Shown here piece after piece: positions 53,204-62,383 of a stretch of DNA of 64,000 nucleotides. Both the position numbers and the translations under genes were made by a program. The stretch's first letter is position 1, and every line of letters begins with the position of its first letter. This stretch comes from Flavobacterium yafengii (lineage in GTDB: Bacteria; Bacteroidota; Bacteroidia; Flavobacteriales; Flavobacteriaceae): assembly GCF_030010375.1 (NCBI RefSeq), contig NZ_JASCRY010000001.1:1054001-1118000 (forward strand), read 5' to 3'. The notes beneath the pieces were generated by a model. That model was not told the DNA's origin and did no database searches. It worked only from the letters and a program-made list of their open reading frames with translations.

Positions 53204-54247
53204 ATGGAAATCGAGAAAAAAGACATACGATCCTTATCAAAAGAACAATTGCGAGATTTTTTCGTAGCAAATGGAGACAAAGCCTTTCGTGGAAATCAAG
53301 TGTATGAATGGTTGTGGAGCAAAGGCGCACATAGTTTTGAGGATATGACCAATGTTTCTAAGGGAACACGCACGATGTTGGAAACGCATTTCGTAATCAA
53401 TCACATCAAAGTGGATACGATGCAGCGCAGTGAAGATGGAACTGTGAAAAATGCTGTTCGTTTGCATGATGGTTTGGTGGTGGAATCGGTTTTGATACCT
53501 ACTAATACAAGAACTACAGCTTGTGTTTCGAGCCAAGTAGGTTGTAGTTTAGATTGCAACTTTTGCGCTACAGCGCGATTAAAAAGAATGCGAAATCTGG
53601 AACCGGCTGAAATTTATGATCAGGTAATTGCCATTGATAAAGAAAGCCGTTTGTATTACAATCATCCGTTATCGAATATTGTTTTTATGGGAATGGGCGA
53701 ACCGCTTATGAACTATAACAATGTCTTGAAAGCGATAGAAATGATTACGTCTCCGGAAGGTTTAGGAATGTCGCCTAAACGTATTATGGTGTCGACTTCG
53801 GGGGTTCCTAAAATGATTAAGAAATTGGCGGATGATGACGTAAAATTCAAATTAGCCGTTTCGCTACACTCTGCAATCGATGAAATTCGTTCTCGAATTA
53901 TGCCGTTTAGTGCTAATTTTCCTTTGGCAGATTTACGCGAATCATTAGAATATTGGTACCGAAAAACCAAAAGTAAAATCTCCTACGAATATGTCGTTTG
54001 GAAAGATATCAATGACAATAAAGCTTCAATAGATGCTTTGGTGAAGTTCTGTAAATACGTTCCTTGTAAAGTAAATTTGATTGAATACAATCCAATCGAT
54101 GATGGAGAATTTCAACAGGCTTCCGAAGAATCAATTAATGCGTACATAAAAGCACTGGAAGCTAGTGGTATCGTGGTAAAAGTGAGAAGAAGCCGCGGAA
54201 AAGATATTGATGCTGCTTGTGGTCAATTAGCTAATAAAGAAGCATAG
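53204..54247 (+). CDS. rlmN: 23S rRNA (adenine2503-C2)/tRNA methyltransferase RlmN
   Basis: This 347-residue radical-SAM enzyme methylates C2 of A2503 in 23S rRNA (and A37 of some tRNAs). The cluster cysteines are in CSLDCNFC (114-121). Cys339 near the C-terminus (AACGQLA) is the methyl-carrying Cys, and Cys107 may be the partner. FMGMGEPLMNYNNVLKA and SYEYVVWKDIND are characteristic. Its start directly follows a -7 promoter element, so its mRNA is probably leaderless. Confidence 0.96.
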   Translation: MEIEKKDIRSLSKEQLRDFFVANGDKAFRGNQVYEWLWSKGAHSFEDMTNVSKGTRTMLETHFVINHIKVDTMQRSEDGTVKNAVRLHDGLVVESVLIPTNTRTTACVSSQVGCSLDCNFCATARLKRMRNLEPAEIYDQVIAIDKESRLYYNHPLSNIVFMGMGEPLMNYNNVLKAIEMITSPEGLGMSPKRIMVSTSGVPKMIKKLADDDVKFKLAVSLHSAIDEIRSRIMPFSANFPLADLRESLEYWYRKTKSKISYEYVVWKDINDNKASIDALVKFCKYVPCKVNLIEYNPIDDGEFQQASEESINAYIKALEASGIVVKVRRSRGKDIDAACGQLANKEA

Positions 54248-54287
54248 AAGATTTATTTTCGAAAAATATTCAAAAGAATGTAAGCAT

Positions 54288-54319
54288 TTGTAAGATTACA
54301 TGCTAAAATTGTATCTTTG
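54288..54319 (+). promoter_or_regulatory. Promoter of the polyprenyl synthase gene
   Basis: TTG at 54288-54290, a 21-base spacer and TATCTTTG at 54312-54319, ending 7 bases before the ATG, which implies a leader of zero to a few bases. Confidence 0.65.
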
Positions 54320-54326
54320 AATTCTA

Positions 54327-55304
54327 ATGAATATTACTTCACAAATAAAACAGCCCATTTTCAATGAAATGGAACTTTTTGAAAAAAAGTTCTATGAATC
54401 GATGACTTCAAAAGTGGCTTTGTTAAATAGAATCACGTATTACATCGTCAACAGAAAAGGAAAACAAATGCGTCCTATGTTCGTTTTTCTGACTGCCAAA
54501 ATGGTTTCGGCCGGAATAGTAAACGAAAGAACCTATCGTGGCGCTTGTGTTATTGAACTGATACATACTGCGACATTAGTTCACGATGATGTAGTGGATG
54601 ATAGTAATCGCAGAAGAGGTTTTTTCTCCCTTAATGCACTTTGGAAAAATAAAATTGCAGTACTTGTGGGTGATTATTTATTGTCCAAAGGATTATTGCT
54701 TTCCATTGATAATGGAGATTTCGATTTGCTTCGAATTATTTCTGTTGCTGTTCGCGAAATGAGTGAAGGCGAATTACTTCAAATTGAAAAAGCCCGAAGA
54801 CTCGACATCACAGAAGATATTTACTATGAAATCATTCGAAAAAAGACAGCAACACTTATTGCTGCCTGTTGTGCTCTGGGCGCAAGATCTGTTATAGAAG
54901 ATGAAGCTCAAGTAGAAAACATGCGAAAATTTGGAGAACTCATCGGGATGGCTTTTCAAATAAAAGATGATTTATTCGATTATACCGAAGATGCCATTGG
55001 TAAACCTACCGGAATTGACATCAAAGAACAAAAAATGACTTTACCTCTTATTCATGTTTTGAATACGTGTACTTCAAAAGAGAAAACATGGCTTATCAAT
55101 TCCATTAAAAACCATAATAAAGATAAAAAACGCGTCAAAGAAGTTATTGCTTTTGTAAAAAACAATAACGGATTGCTTTATGCAGAACAAAAAATGGTAG
55201 AATTCCAGCAAGAAGCCCTTTTACTTTTAGATAATTATTCGGATTCGGAGTTTAAAGATGCGCTAATTTTGATGGTGAATTATGTGATTGAAAGAAAAAA
55301 ATAA
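54327..55304 (+). CDS. Polyprenyl (octaprenyl/heptaprenyl-type) diphosphate synthase
   Basis: This 325-residue trans-prenyltransferase extends allylic diphosphates with isopentenyl diphosphate, probably to make the quinone side chain. The first Asp-rich motif is VHDDVVDDSNRRRG (Asp87/88 and 91/92), the second is MAFQIKDDLFDY. KGKQMRP near residue 44 binds the pyrophosphate. Length fits IspB-like long-chain synthases; chain length cannot be read. The very short leader is notable. Confidence 0.93.
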   Translation: MNITSQIKQPIFNEMELFEKKFYESMTSKVALLNRITYYIVNRKGKQMRPMFVFLTAKMVSAGIVNERTYRGACVIELIHTATLVHDDVVDDSNRRRGFFSLNALWKNKIAVLVGDYLLSKGLLLSIDNGDFDLLRIISVAVREMSEGELLQIEKARRLDITEDIYYEIIRKKTATLIAACCALGARSVIEDEAQVENMRKFGELIGMAFQIKDDLFDYTEDAIGKPTGIDIKEQKMTLPLIHVLNTCTSKEKTWLINSIKNHNKDKKRVKEVIAFVKNNNGLLYAEQKMVEFQQEALLLLDNYSDSEFKDALILMVNYVIERKK

Positions 55305-55387
55305 TTATTTTTTTAAAATAATTTCGCTTGTTAACATTGATTTTATTGATTTTCAATCTGTAAAATAATTTTTTTTTCTATTTAGGA

Positions 55388-55416
55388 TGCAACCTTTTTG
55401 CAATCCAACTCGTCTA
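55388..55416 (+). promoter_or_regulatory. ECF-type promoter upstream of the sigma factor gene
   Basis: TGCAACC at 55388-55394, a 16-base spacer and CGTCTA at 55411-55416 have the form of an ECF sigma promoter (AAC at -35, CGTC at -10). The predicted start near 55423 gives a ~20-base leader to the TTG start codon. It suggests that the sigma factor activates its own operon. Confidence 0.55.
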
Positions 55417-55443
55417 TACTTATAGAAACACTTTATAAAGATT

Positions 55444-56004
55444 TTGAAAGTAATCAACTTACATCAGGAGGAAAATGAATTAATCCAGTTAGCTGTCGAA
55501 AACAATCGGCAAGCGCAACAGCAAATTTACACCCAATTTTCTCCAAAAATGTTAAGCGTTTGCCGCCAATATATAAAAGACATTCATCTGGCCGAAGATA
55601 TTATGATTACTGCTTTTATGAAAGTTTTTACCCATCTGAAGAATTTTCAACACAAAGGAAGTTTCGAAGGTTGGATTAGAAGAATTATGGTTAACGAATG
55701 TATTTCTTTTATCCGAGTAGAAAAAAAGCTAAAATATAGTGAAGATGAAACCTATTTTGAAGAAAGCTTCAATAACATCGAAAGCCAATTTTCAATAGAC
55801 GACATTCAGTTTTTGATAGACAGTTTGCCGGATGGCTATAAAATGGTTTTCAATTTATATGCTATCGAAGGATATAAACATCACGAAATTGCTAGTATGC
55901 TAGGGATTAATGAAGGAACATCAAAGTCGCAATTGTCACATGCCAGAAAAATGCTGCAAGGACAGATTTGCAAATTAAAAAATTACAGTTATGGAACCGA
56001 ATAA
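55444..56004 (+). CDS. ECF-type RNA polymerase sigma factor
   Basis: A 186-residue sigma-70 family factor with regions 2 (QQIYTQFSPKMLSVCRQYIKD, EGWIRRIMVNECISFIR) and 4 (LPDGYKMVFNLYAIEGYKHHEIASMLGINEGTSKSQLSHAR). The TTG start at 55444 is chosen because the family N-terminus MKVINLHQEE begins there and no ATG lies in the first 35 codons. It overlaps the next gene by 14 bases and stands behind an ECF-like promoter. Confidence 0.93.
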   Translation: MKVINLHQEENELIQLAVENNRQAQQQIYTQFSPKMLSVCRQYIKDIHLAEDIMITAFMKVFTHLKNFQHKGSFEGWIRRIMVNECISFIRVEKKLKYSEDETYFEESFNNIESQFSIDDIQFLIDSLPDGYKMVFNLYAIEGYKHHEIASMLGINEGTSKSQLSHARKMLQGQICKLKNYSYGTE

Positions 56005-56710
56005 ATTAGAAACACAGTTCAAAGAGCAGTTAAATTCTAGGGAGATTAAACCTTCAGAAATGGCTTGGAGCAAATTGGATGCAATGCTTACCGTTGCTGA
56101 CCCGAGCAATAGCGAACAGGCGAAGCAAAAACCAAAAACTAAATACCCTTGGATGTTTATAGCGGCAAGTTTTGTTGGATTTCTATTGATAGGAACAGTT
56201 TATTTCAGTCAAAAAGGAAATGCAATTGAAAACCAAGAAAATGAGGTTGTTATTCAGAATTCAGTTGCTCCAAAAACTATTGTTGTTCCAGAGAATACTA
56301 TAAAAATAAAAGAGGAAGATGAGAAAGGCTTAGTTGCCAATGTTGTCCAAAAATCAACTTCGGGAACTAATAAAACTCCAATTTTAAGAGAAAAATTGAT
56401 AGCCGTTAACAATAATTCAAATCAAAATCAAGTAGCAGAAGTTTCAATCAGTAATCAAAAATCAGAACAAAAATTAATCAAATCACAAATCAGCGATGTT
56501 ACAGTTGACAAACTGTTAGCAGTTGCTGGAAATCCTTCGAAAAAGGAAAATCAATTGAGCCAAAAACCGGTTGTACATGTAAATGCAAGTAATTTACTGT
56601 CGCAGGTTGATGGAGAATTAGAACTTTCCTTTAGAGAAAAAGTAATCAATAAAGTAAACAAAAATTACCAAACGGTAAAAGTCGCGTTGGCCAATCGTAA
56701 CTTAGAATAA
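55991..56710 (+). CDS. Single-pass membrane protein, probable anti-sigma partner
   Basis: A 239-residue protein with a soluble N-terminus (about 1-50, REIKPSEMAWSKLDAML), one transmembrane helix (about 53-73) and a ~165-residue Gln/Asn/Lys-rich periplasmic part. This is the usual layout of flavobacterial anti-sigma proteins that hold an ECF factor at the membrane. No anti-sigma zinc motif is present, so the role is inferred from position: it overlaps the sigma gene by 14 bases. Confidence 0.65.
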   Translation: MEPNKLETQFKEQLNSREIKPSEMAWSKLDAMLTVADPSNSEQAKQKPKTKYPWMFIAASFVGFLLIGTVYFSQKGNAIENQENEVVIQNSVAPKTIVVPENTIKIKEEDEKGLVANVVQKSTSGTNKTPILREKLIAVNNNSNQNQVAEVSISNQKSEQKLIKSQISDVTVDKLLAVAGNPSKKENQLSQKPVVHVNASNLLSQVDGELELSFREKVINKVNKNYQTVKVALANRNLE

Positions 56711-56742
56711 AAATCATCAATCACCTTTAAAATCAAATCACC

Positions 56743-57783
56743 ATGAGAAATTTCACCATTTACTTAGTAACACTGTTATGCTTTTTTGCCGGCAAAATGC
56801 TGGGACAGGAAACATTTGAACAACGAGCAAAAACGATTGCTCTAAAAATTGAAACCATTACAAAAGAAGAAAAAGCTGCGCTGAAAATAGAAGTTGAGGC
56901 AATTAATAATCAATTAATCAATGGTACAATTACAAGAGAAGAAGCGGAGAATAAAAAGAAATTATTGGCAGAAGCCAGAGCAATCAATATCGAATCAAGA
57001 GTAGCAGTAGAGCAAGAAGCATTAAAAAACTTGGTTCAGGAAAAAGTGGATGGAAAAATTAAAGAACAGGATTCTATTCGGACCTATAGGTTTTCTTTCC
57101 ATACAAAGAAGCATAAGCATGACTTTAAAGATACAATTCAAGGAGAAAGGCGAACAACGTCACAATTTATTTTTGCTGCCGGTTTGAATAATTTAACCAC
57201 AGATAGTAAATTAGAAGACTCTGATTATAGATTTCTGGGTTCTCATTTCTACGAATTAGGCGTTTCGTATAACAGCAGAATTGCAAAAAACAACAATTTG
57301 CTTCATGCTAAATATGGCTTGTCAGTGATGTACAATAATCTTCGTCCTACTGATAATCGTAGTTTTGTAATCAATGGTAATCAGACTAATCTGGCTGTTA
57401 ATCCCATTGATATTAAAGATTCTCGTTTTAGAAATGTATATTTAGTAGCGCCAGTTCATTTAGAGTTTGATTTTTCGGGTAAAAAAATGAAAGAGGATAA
57501 ATCATTTTTTAAAACGCATCAAAGTGTTCGTTTTGGAATAGGAGGTTATGCAGGAATCAATTTAAAATCAAAGCAAATTATCAAGTATGATGACAATGAT
57601 TTAAAAGCTACGGAAAAAACCAAAGGGGATTTTAATACGAGTAATTTCATCTATGGTTTGAGTACTTATATTGGATATAAATCTACCAGCTTGTACTTGA
57701 AATATGATTTGAATCCTTTATTCAAAGACAATGCGGTGAAACAAAACAATGTTTCTTTAGGATTGCGTTTTGATTTCAATTAG
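56743..57783 (+). CDS. Outer-membrane beta-barrel protein with coiled-coil N-terminus
   Basis: A 346-residue exported protein (signal peptide ending GKMLGQ). Residues about 24-105 are charged and helical (KKLLAEARAINIESRVAVEQEAL), and 135-346 form alternating strands ending GLRFDFN, as in PorT-like barrels. It follows the sigma/anti-sigma genes by 32 bases and is presumably a target or sensor of that regulon. Function unknown. Confidence 0.7.
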   Translation: MRNFTIYLVTLLCFFAGKMLGQETFEQRAKTIALKIETITKEEKAALKIEVEAINNQLINGTITREEAENKKKLLAEARAINIESRVAVEQEALKNLVQEKVDGKIKEQDSIRTYRFSFHTKKHKHDFKDTIQGERRTTSQFIFAAGLNNLTTDSKLEDSDYRFLGSHFYELGVSYNSRIAKNNNLLHAKYGLSVMYNNLRPTDNRSFVINGNQTNLAVNPIDIKDSRFRNVYLVAPVHLEFDFSGKKMKEDKSFFKTHQSVRFGIGGYAGINLKSKQIIKYDDNDLKATEKTKGDFNTSNFIYGLSTYIGYKSTSLYLKYDLNPLFKDNAVKQNNVSLGLRFDFN

Positions 57784-57811
57784 AAATTGTTTTAGTTAGT
57801 TTTATAGTCTG

Positions 57812-57840
57812 AAAAGCGCTTCGAAAAAAGCGCTTTTATT
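57812..57840. terminator. Terminator after the sigma operon
   Basis: AAAAGCGCTT/AAGCGCTTTT stem with a 6-base loop and a short T-rich tail, between convergent genes. Confidence 0.75.
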
Positions 57841-57852
57841 ATTGATATAATT

Positions 57853-58944
57853 TTAGTCAAGATTTGTAGTTTTATATAAAGGTAGAAATATTTTAATAGC
57901 GGTACCTTCGTTCTCTTTTGAAATGATGCTAAAAACTCCTTTTGATTCCCGTATTATATTTTTGCTTAGAAAAAGACCTAATCCTAGTCCTTGTTGTTCT
58001 CTTTCTTCGCGATTAAATTGTTGAGAAGCACCAATTTTATTTAATTCTTCTTCACTCAACCCAATTCCAGAATCATTTATATTGATTTCATAATATTTAT
58101 CATCATACTTAGTACCTGAAACTATAATCTTTTTGTCAGCTGAAGAGAATTTTAATGCATTGTCTATTAATTCAAAAAAGATGAATTCCAAATGCTCTTG
58201 ACTAAATTTAATTATTGCTTTATCAATATCAAAACTGATTCTTTTTTCCTGCCCTTCATAAATCTTAAAAATTTTTTCTTTAGTATTTAAAAATGTATTT
58301 AATATTTCAGAACTTGAATTGTCATTAAATTTAATCGAATTATTTTTAAGATTTTGATAAAGAATTATATTTTGCATTGTTCTATTTAATCGTTCTCCTG
58401 ACATTTTAATCGATTCATAAAATGCTAAAACTTCTTTTCTGTCAAGACTACCTTCATCTTTCATTAGAAGCTTAATCGATCCTAAAATTCCATTGAGAGG
58501 AGTATTGATTTCATGTAGGAAATATTTTTTTTTACCCAAATATAAATTAGTATGATTATTTTTTATTTTTTCAAATCGTTCTATTTTTGATTCTATTATA
58601 GATGTTAATTCTTTTATTTTAAATGGTTTATAAATAAAATCATCAGCGCCATCTAATAGACATTTCCTCATCAGGTTATTTTCTTTTTTGGCAGTCAAAA
58701 AAATAAAAGGAATTGAGTTCAAAGAATGGATTTCTTTAATTATTTCATGAAATGTATTGCCATCCATCACGGGCATCATTATGTCGCATATAATTAAGTC
58801 TGGGGACCAATATTCTAATAGATCTAATGCTTCTTGGCCATTGCAGGCTGTTTTGACGTCGTAATTCTCATAGTTAAGGAGTTCGCTAATAGTTTCTCTT
58901 AAATTTAATTCGTCATCTACTAAGAGTATTTTATTTTTGTTCAT
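57853..58944 (-). CDS. Response regulator-histidine kinase hybrid (REC at N-terminus)
   Basis: A 363-residue protein: receiver domain with phosphorylatable Asp54 (IICDIMMPVMDG) and Lys in KPF, then a HisKA-like helix with His144 (FLHEINTPLNGILGS), then HATPase (NALKFSS N-box, INDSGIGLSEE, GLGLGLFLSKN). There is no membrane helix. Its start overlaps the upstream PAS kinase by 14 bases, so phosphoryl relay from that kinase to the receiver is plausible. Confidence 0.9.
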   Translation of the reverse strand: MNKNKILLVDDELNLRETISELLNYENYDVKTACNGQEALDLLEYWSPDLIICDIMMPVMDGNTFHEIIKEIHSLNSIPFIFLTAKKENNLMRKCLLDGADDFIYKPFKIKELTSIIESKIERFEKIKNNHTNLYLGKKKYFLHEINTPLNGILGSIKLLMKDEGSLDRKEVLAFYESIKMSGERLNRTMQNIILYQNLKNNSIKFNDNSSSEILNTFLNTKEKIFKIYEGQEKRISFDIDKAIIKFSQEHLEFIFFELIDNALKFSSADKKIIVSGTKYDDKYYEININDSGIGLSEEELNKIGASQQFNREEREQQGLGLGLFLSKNIIRESKGVFSIISKENEGTAIKIFLPLYKTTNLD

Positions 58945-60940
58945 AAGGAAAAATTAGTTTTATTTTTGTTCCGAAGTTTTCTTTAGTTTTTAATTCGATT
59001 CTTCCGTTTAAAAAATCTGTAAATTGTTTTACTATAGGCATGCCTAATCCAGAGCCCATAATGGTACTGGTATTTGAGGCTCTAAAAAAGGAAGTGAATA
59101 TGTGTTGAATTTCATTTTCAGGAATTCCAATTCCATAATCGATTACCTCTATTAGAATTTCTTTTTCTAAATATTCTATGTTTAGACCGGGGTTTCTTCT
59201 ATTTTCAGAATATTTAAATGCATTACTGATTAAGTTAGTTAAAATGTGCACCATTAATGTTTCATCAGTAAAGAGCACTTGTTTTTTACCTTCGATTTCT
59301 AATTCAATTTTTCGTCCATCATGAGAATTATTAAAATAAGTACTGATTAATGTCTCAATGAATTTTTTGAAATCAATAGACTTTATATTTTTTTTAATAT
59401 TTGTGGACTCATATTTTCCAAAAATTAAAATATTGTTCATTAACTGAGTCATTCTGTCCACTTCATTTTTAATTCTTGAAGTGATGGATTCCAGATTATT
59501 AGTTGCTTCTTTTTCAAAATTCTTTGTTTTAATATCAATAAGTTCTGCATTAGAATAAATAACAGTTAAAGGTGTTCTAAACTGATGGGATGCCATGGCT
59601 ACAAAATTAGATTTCAACTCGTTGAATTTTCTTTCTTTTAATAGCGCTGTTTTAATTTCTTCTTCGGCTTTTATTCTTTCACTTATATCTCTACTGGAGG
59701 ATTGAATTTTTGCAAACTGATTTTCAACTTCAAAAATAGCCTTGGTTGTGCTTTCTAGCCAGATATAACTTCCGTCTTTTTTTCTATAACGATATGTAAT
59801 TGTTCCAGTTTGTAAATGTTTGATGCTGCTATTATGATATTTTTGAAGTTTTGGCAAGTCATTTTTATGTATAAAATCCCAAGGACTTTTATTGATCAAT
59901 TCTTCTGGGGTGTATCCGATAATTTCTGTTGAAGAATTTGAAACATAGCTATAATCTCCATTGTTTAAATGTTGTGTAATTAAATCAGTGGTATTTTCGG
60001 CAATAAATCTAAATTTTTCTTCTGACAACTCTAGTTGTTTTTCTTTTTCTTTAATTTCGCTGATGTCGATATAGGTTCCAATAATTTTTATGGGTCTGCC
60101 TTGTTTGTTTTTTTTCAATAAACCGGAATATTTTACCCAAACAGTACGTCCATCTTTATGAATCATTCTTGCTGTTCCGTAATAATTAAGGGATTTTTCA
60201 GATATGAAATTTTCTAAATCTATTGTAATTTGCAGGAAATCTTCAGGATGGGTACTGTTTTTCCAAAATTCAGCATCATCTGTGATCTCATCGTTAGTGT
60301 AACCTAATATTTTTACCCAATTATAGGAAAAAACATTTTTATTGGTGCCGATATATAATTCCCACATAGCTTGATTAGAACCTTTCATGTAGAAGTCAAA
60401 TTTTTCTAAAGTAGCTTCTAATTTTAAAATGGTTTTGTCTTGATTGAGTCGGAGCCCAATATTTTTAGAAACGGTATGTAAGGCATATACTTCTTCATCT
60501 GCCCATTTTCTTTCCGTTTTGCAATCATCATAACCAATCCATCCCCAAAAGAGATTGTCGGAAAAGATTGGAGTGAATAAGTAGGATTTTATGCCTTGCA
60601 TTTCCATAAGTTCCCGGAAATAATCATTTTTACTATCTTTTACAAGTCCATAAAGAGGTTCGTTTTTTACTAGTGTTTCATAAAGTCCTGGGAAAGCTTC
60701 ATAAGTAAGGCCACTCAGATTTGGACTATCAATGTAAGGTTCAATATCGTTATTGCACCATTCATGGGTATAGTAAAGCTTTAGCCCGTCATTTTCGTTT
60801 CGATTTTTAAAAATATAACATCTGTCAATTTCTTGGGTTTTGCCAATATCAGTAATGCAAAAATTTAGTGCATCGTCGATTGAACCCTCTTTTAAAAGAT
60901 GATTATTCGCTTTTGAAATGCTCAATAAAAGATTTTTCAT
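58931..60940 (-). CDS. Soluble PAS/GAF sensor histidine kinase
   Basis: A 669-residue kinase with GAF (about 8-165), PAS1 (180-298, WVKILGYTNDEI), PAS2 (308-425, STEIIGYTPEEL), HisKA with His452 (MASHQFRTPLTVIYS) and HATPase (540-665; NLISNAFKYSEN, DYGIGIP, GSGLGMPIV). No transmembrane helix is seen, so it senses an internal signal through GAF or PAS. It is translationally coupled to the hybrid kinase below. Confidence 0.9.
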   Translation of the reverse strand: MKNLLLSISKANNHLLKEGSIDDALNFCITDIGKTQEIDRCYIFKNRNENDGLKLYYTHEWCNNDIEPYIDSPNLSGLTYEAFPGLYETLVKNEPLYGLVKDSKNDYFRELMEMQGIKSYLFTPIFSDNLFWGWIGYDDCKTERKWADEEVYALHTVSKNIGLRLNQDKTILKLEATLEKFDFYMKGSNQAMWELYIGTNKNVFSYNWVKILGYTNDEITDDAEFWKNSTHPEDFLQITIDLENFISEKSLNYYGTARMIHKDGRTVWVKYSGLLKKNKQGRPIKIIGTYIDISEIKEKEKQLELSEEKFRFIAENTTDLITQHLNNGDYSYVSNSSTEIIGYTPEELINKSPWDFIHKNDLPKLQKYHNSSIKHLQTGTITYRYRKKDGSYIWLESTTKAIFEVENQFAKIQSSSRDISERIKAEEEIKTALLKERKFNELKSNFVAMASHQFRTPLTVIYSNAELIDIKTKNFEKEATNNLESITSRIKNEVDRMTQLMNNILIFGKYESTNIKKNIKSIDFKKFIETLISTYFNNSHDGRKIELEIEGKKQVLFTDETLMVHILTNLISNAFKYSENRRNPGLNIEYLEKEILIEVIDYGIGIPENEIQHIFTSFFRASNTSTIMGSGLGMPIVKQFTDFLNGRIELKTKENFGTKIKLIFPYEQK

Positions 60941-61127
60941 TGATTTACTAATGTTTAAATTACTTAAATTATGTTTTTTATAAAATGAAATAATAAATAA
61001 GCGTGATTTCTTTTGAAGAAATTAAAAAAAATAAAGGTATTTTAATTTTAATTTTGGAGGAATACAAGTACTTATAATTTAAATAAAAAAATCAATAAGT
61101 TAAAATGTAAATAATTAGTTTAGTACA

Positions 61128-61919
61128 ATGAGAAATCAAAAAATAAGAATAGTATTAATTGAAGATGATAAAGCGCTCGGAAATTCTATTTTAGAGTTGT
61201 TGGCGTTGAATGATTTTGATGTTAATTGGTTTAAAGATGGTCTTGAAGCACTTGTTTATTTAAATAAGAGAACTCCTGATATTGTTATTAGTGATTTGAT
61301 GATGCCTCATATGGACGGTGAAGAATTATTTTTGAAAATCCGAAAAAACAGTAAATTTAATACAATTCCATTTATTATGATTACTGCAAATACGGATGAT
61401 GATGTTAAATTTAAACAACTGGAAAATGGCGTTAATGATTTTATAATGAAGCCTTTTAAGGTGAAAGAATTGATATATAAAATTAAAAGTGTAATTGAAC
61501 TTAAAAAAAGTATTGAAAAAAAATTTAGTCCTGATCCATTTTCAAAAGTAACGATCAAGTTATCTGAAAAAGATTTCTTAATATCATTAAACGAAATTCT
61601 TATAAAAAATCTAAAATCAAAAATAGATGTGAATGAACTCTCCATGCATCTTTTTATTAGTAAGTCAACTTTAGATAAGCGAATCAGGAAGCGTACTAAT
61701 AAAAATATAAGTCAATATATGAGGGAGTTCAGATTGGATTATGCTATTAAATTGATTCATTCAGGAGAAAGAAATATTCAATACTTAGTAAGCGAAACAG
61801 GATTTAGTTCATTTTCATATTTTACTACAAGCTTTAAATCGTATCTGAATGTAACTCCCAGAGATTATATAAAATCGATTCAGATTGAAAAAAATGCTAA
61901 AGATCTTAAAATTGGGTAA
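61128..61919 (+). CDS. Response regulator with AraC-type DNA-binding domain
   Basis: A 263-residue regulator: receiver (Asp56 in IVISDLMMPHMDG, Lys in MKPF) and C-terminal AraC HTH (about 165-255: LHLFISKSTLDKRIRKRTNKN and VSETGFSSFSYFTTSFKSYLNVTP). It is divergent from the PAS kinase gene across a 187-base AT-rich gap and is the likely DNA-binding output for one of these kinases. The -10-type box was not clear. Confidence 0.9.
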   Translation: MRNQKIRIVLIEDDKALGNSILELLALNDFDVNWFKDGLEALVYLNKRTPDIVISDLMMPHMDGEELFLKIRKNSKFNTIPFIMITANTDDDVKFKQLENGVNDFIMKPFKVKELIYKIKSVIELKKSIEKKFSPDPFSKVTIKLSEKDFLISLNEILIKNLKSKIDVNELSMHLFISKSTLDKRIRKRTNKNISQYMREFRLDYAIKLIHSGERNIQYLVSETGFSSFSYFTTSFKSYLNVTPRDYIKSIQIEKNAKDLKIG

Positions 61920-62218
61920 GCTGCTAAAAATGTTTAATTTAGCTAATGAAATAAAGACATTTAAAAAAGTATAATAAAAGTTATTTTAGTATGCTTTTTT
62001 ATTTTATAAAGTATTTTGGAAGAGTTTTTTTTATTTATTAGTCTATAATTTTAAATTATCAGTAAATAAAAAATAAAGCATATACAAATGATATATTTTA
62101 AACATTCCGTTTAAAGTATTTTTCAAGATTTAATGAGTAGTTATTACAAACGATTTAAGTATTGACGTGATATTTTGACGGGAATTAAAAAATTTAGACA
62201 ATATAAAAAATGTATAGT
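61920..62218. other. AT-rich non-coding gap
   Basis: About 300 bases of low-complexity A/T sequence with no stem-loop, conserved promoter or ORF above 25 codons that I could support. It may contain the promoter of the 54-residue ORF that follows. Confidence 0.5.
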
Positions 62219-62383
62219 ATGAGAATTAGACCTTCTGATTTTGTTTGGGATAAATTAGATAGATTGTTCATTGATGATCAAGAGCCTCTTTTTAATAATA
62301 CTTCACGCTTAATAGCAGTGTTTTTTTTGACAATGATATTGATTGGAATTTTATTGATTACTATTGGCAGAAATATTTTGTAA
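62219..62383 (+). CDS. 54-residue single-pass membrane protein (short ORF)
   Basis: 54 codons, too short for most ORF callers. The first 28 residues are charged (MRIRPSDFVWDKLDRLFIDD); residues about 31-49 form one hydrophobic helix; the C-terminus is GRNIL. The pattern I-PS--W-KLD is also present in the N-terminus of the anti-sigma-like protein at 55991 (IKPSEMAWSKLDAML). It could therefore be a stand-alone anti-sigma-like or kinase-interacting tail-anchored protein. No homologue is known to me; coding potential is supported by the helix and clean start/stop only. Confidence 0.5.
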   Translation: MRIRPSDFVWDKLDRLFIDDQEPLFNNTSRLIAVFFLTMILIGILLITIGRNIL

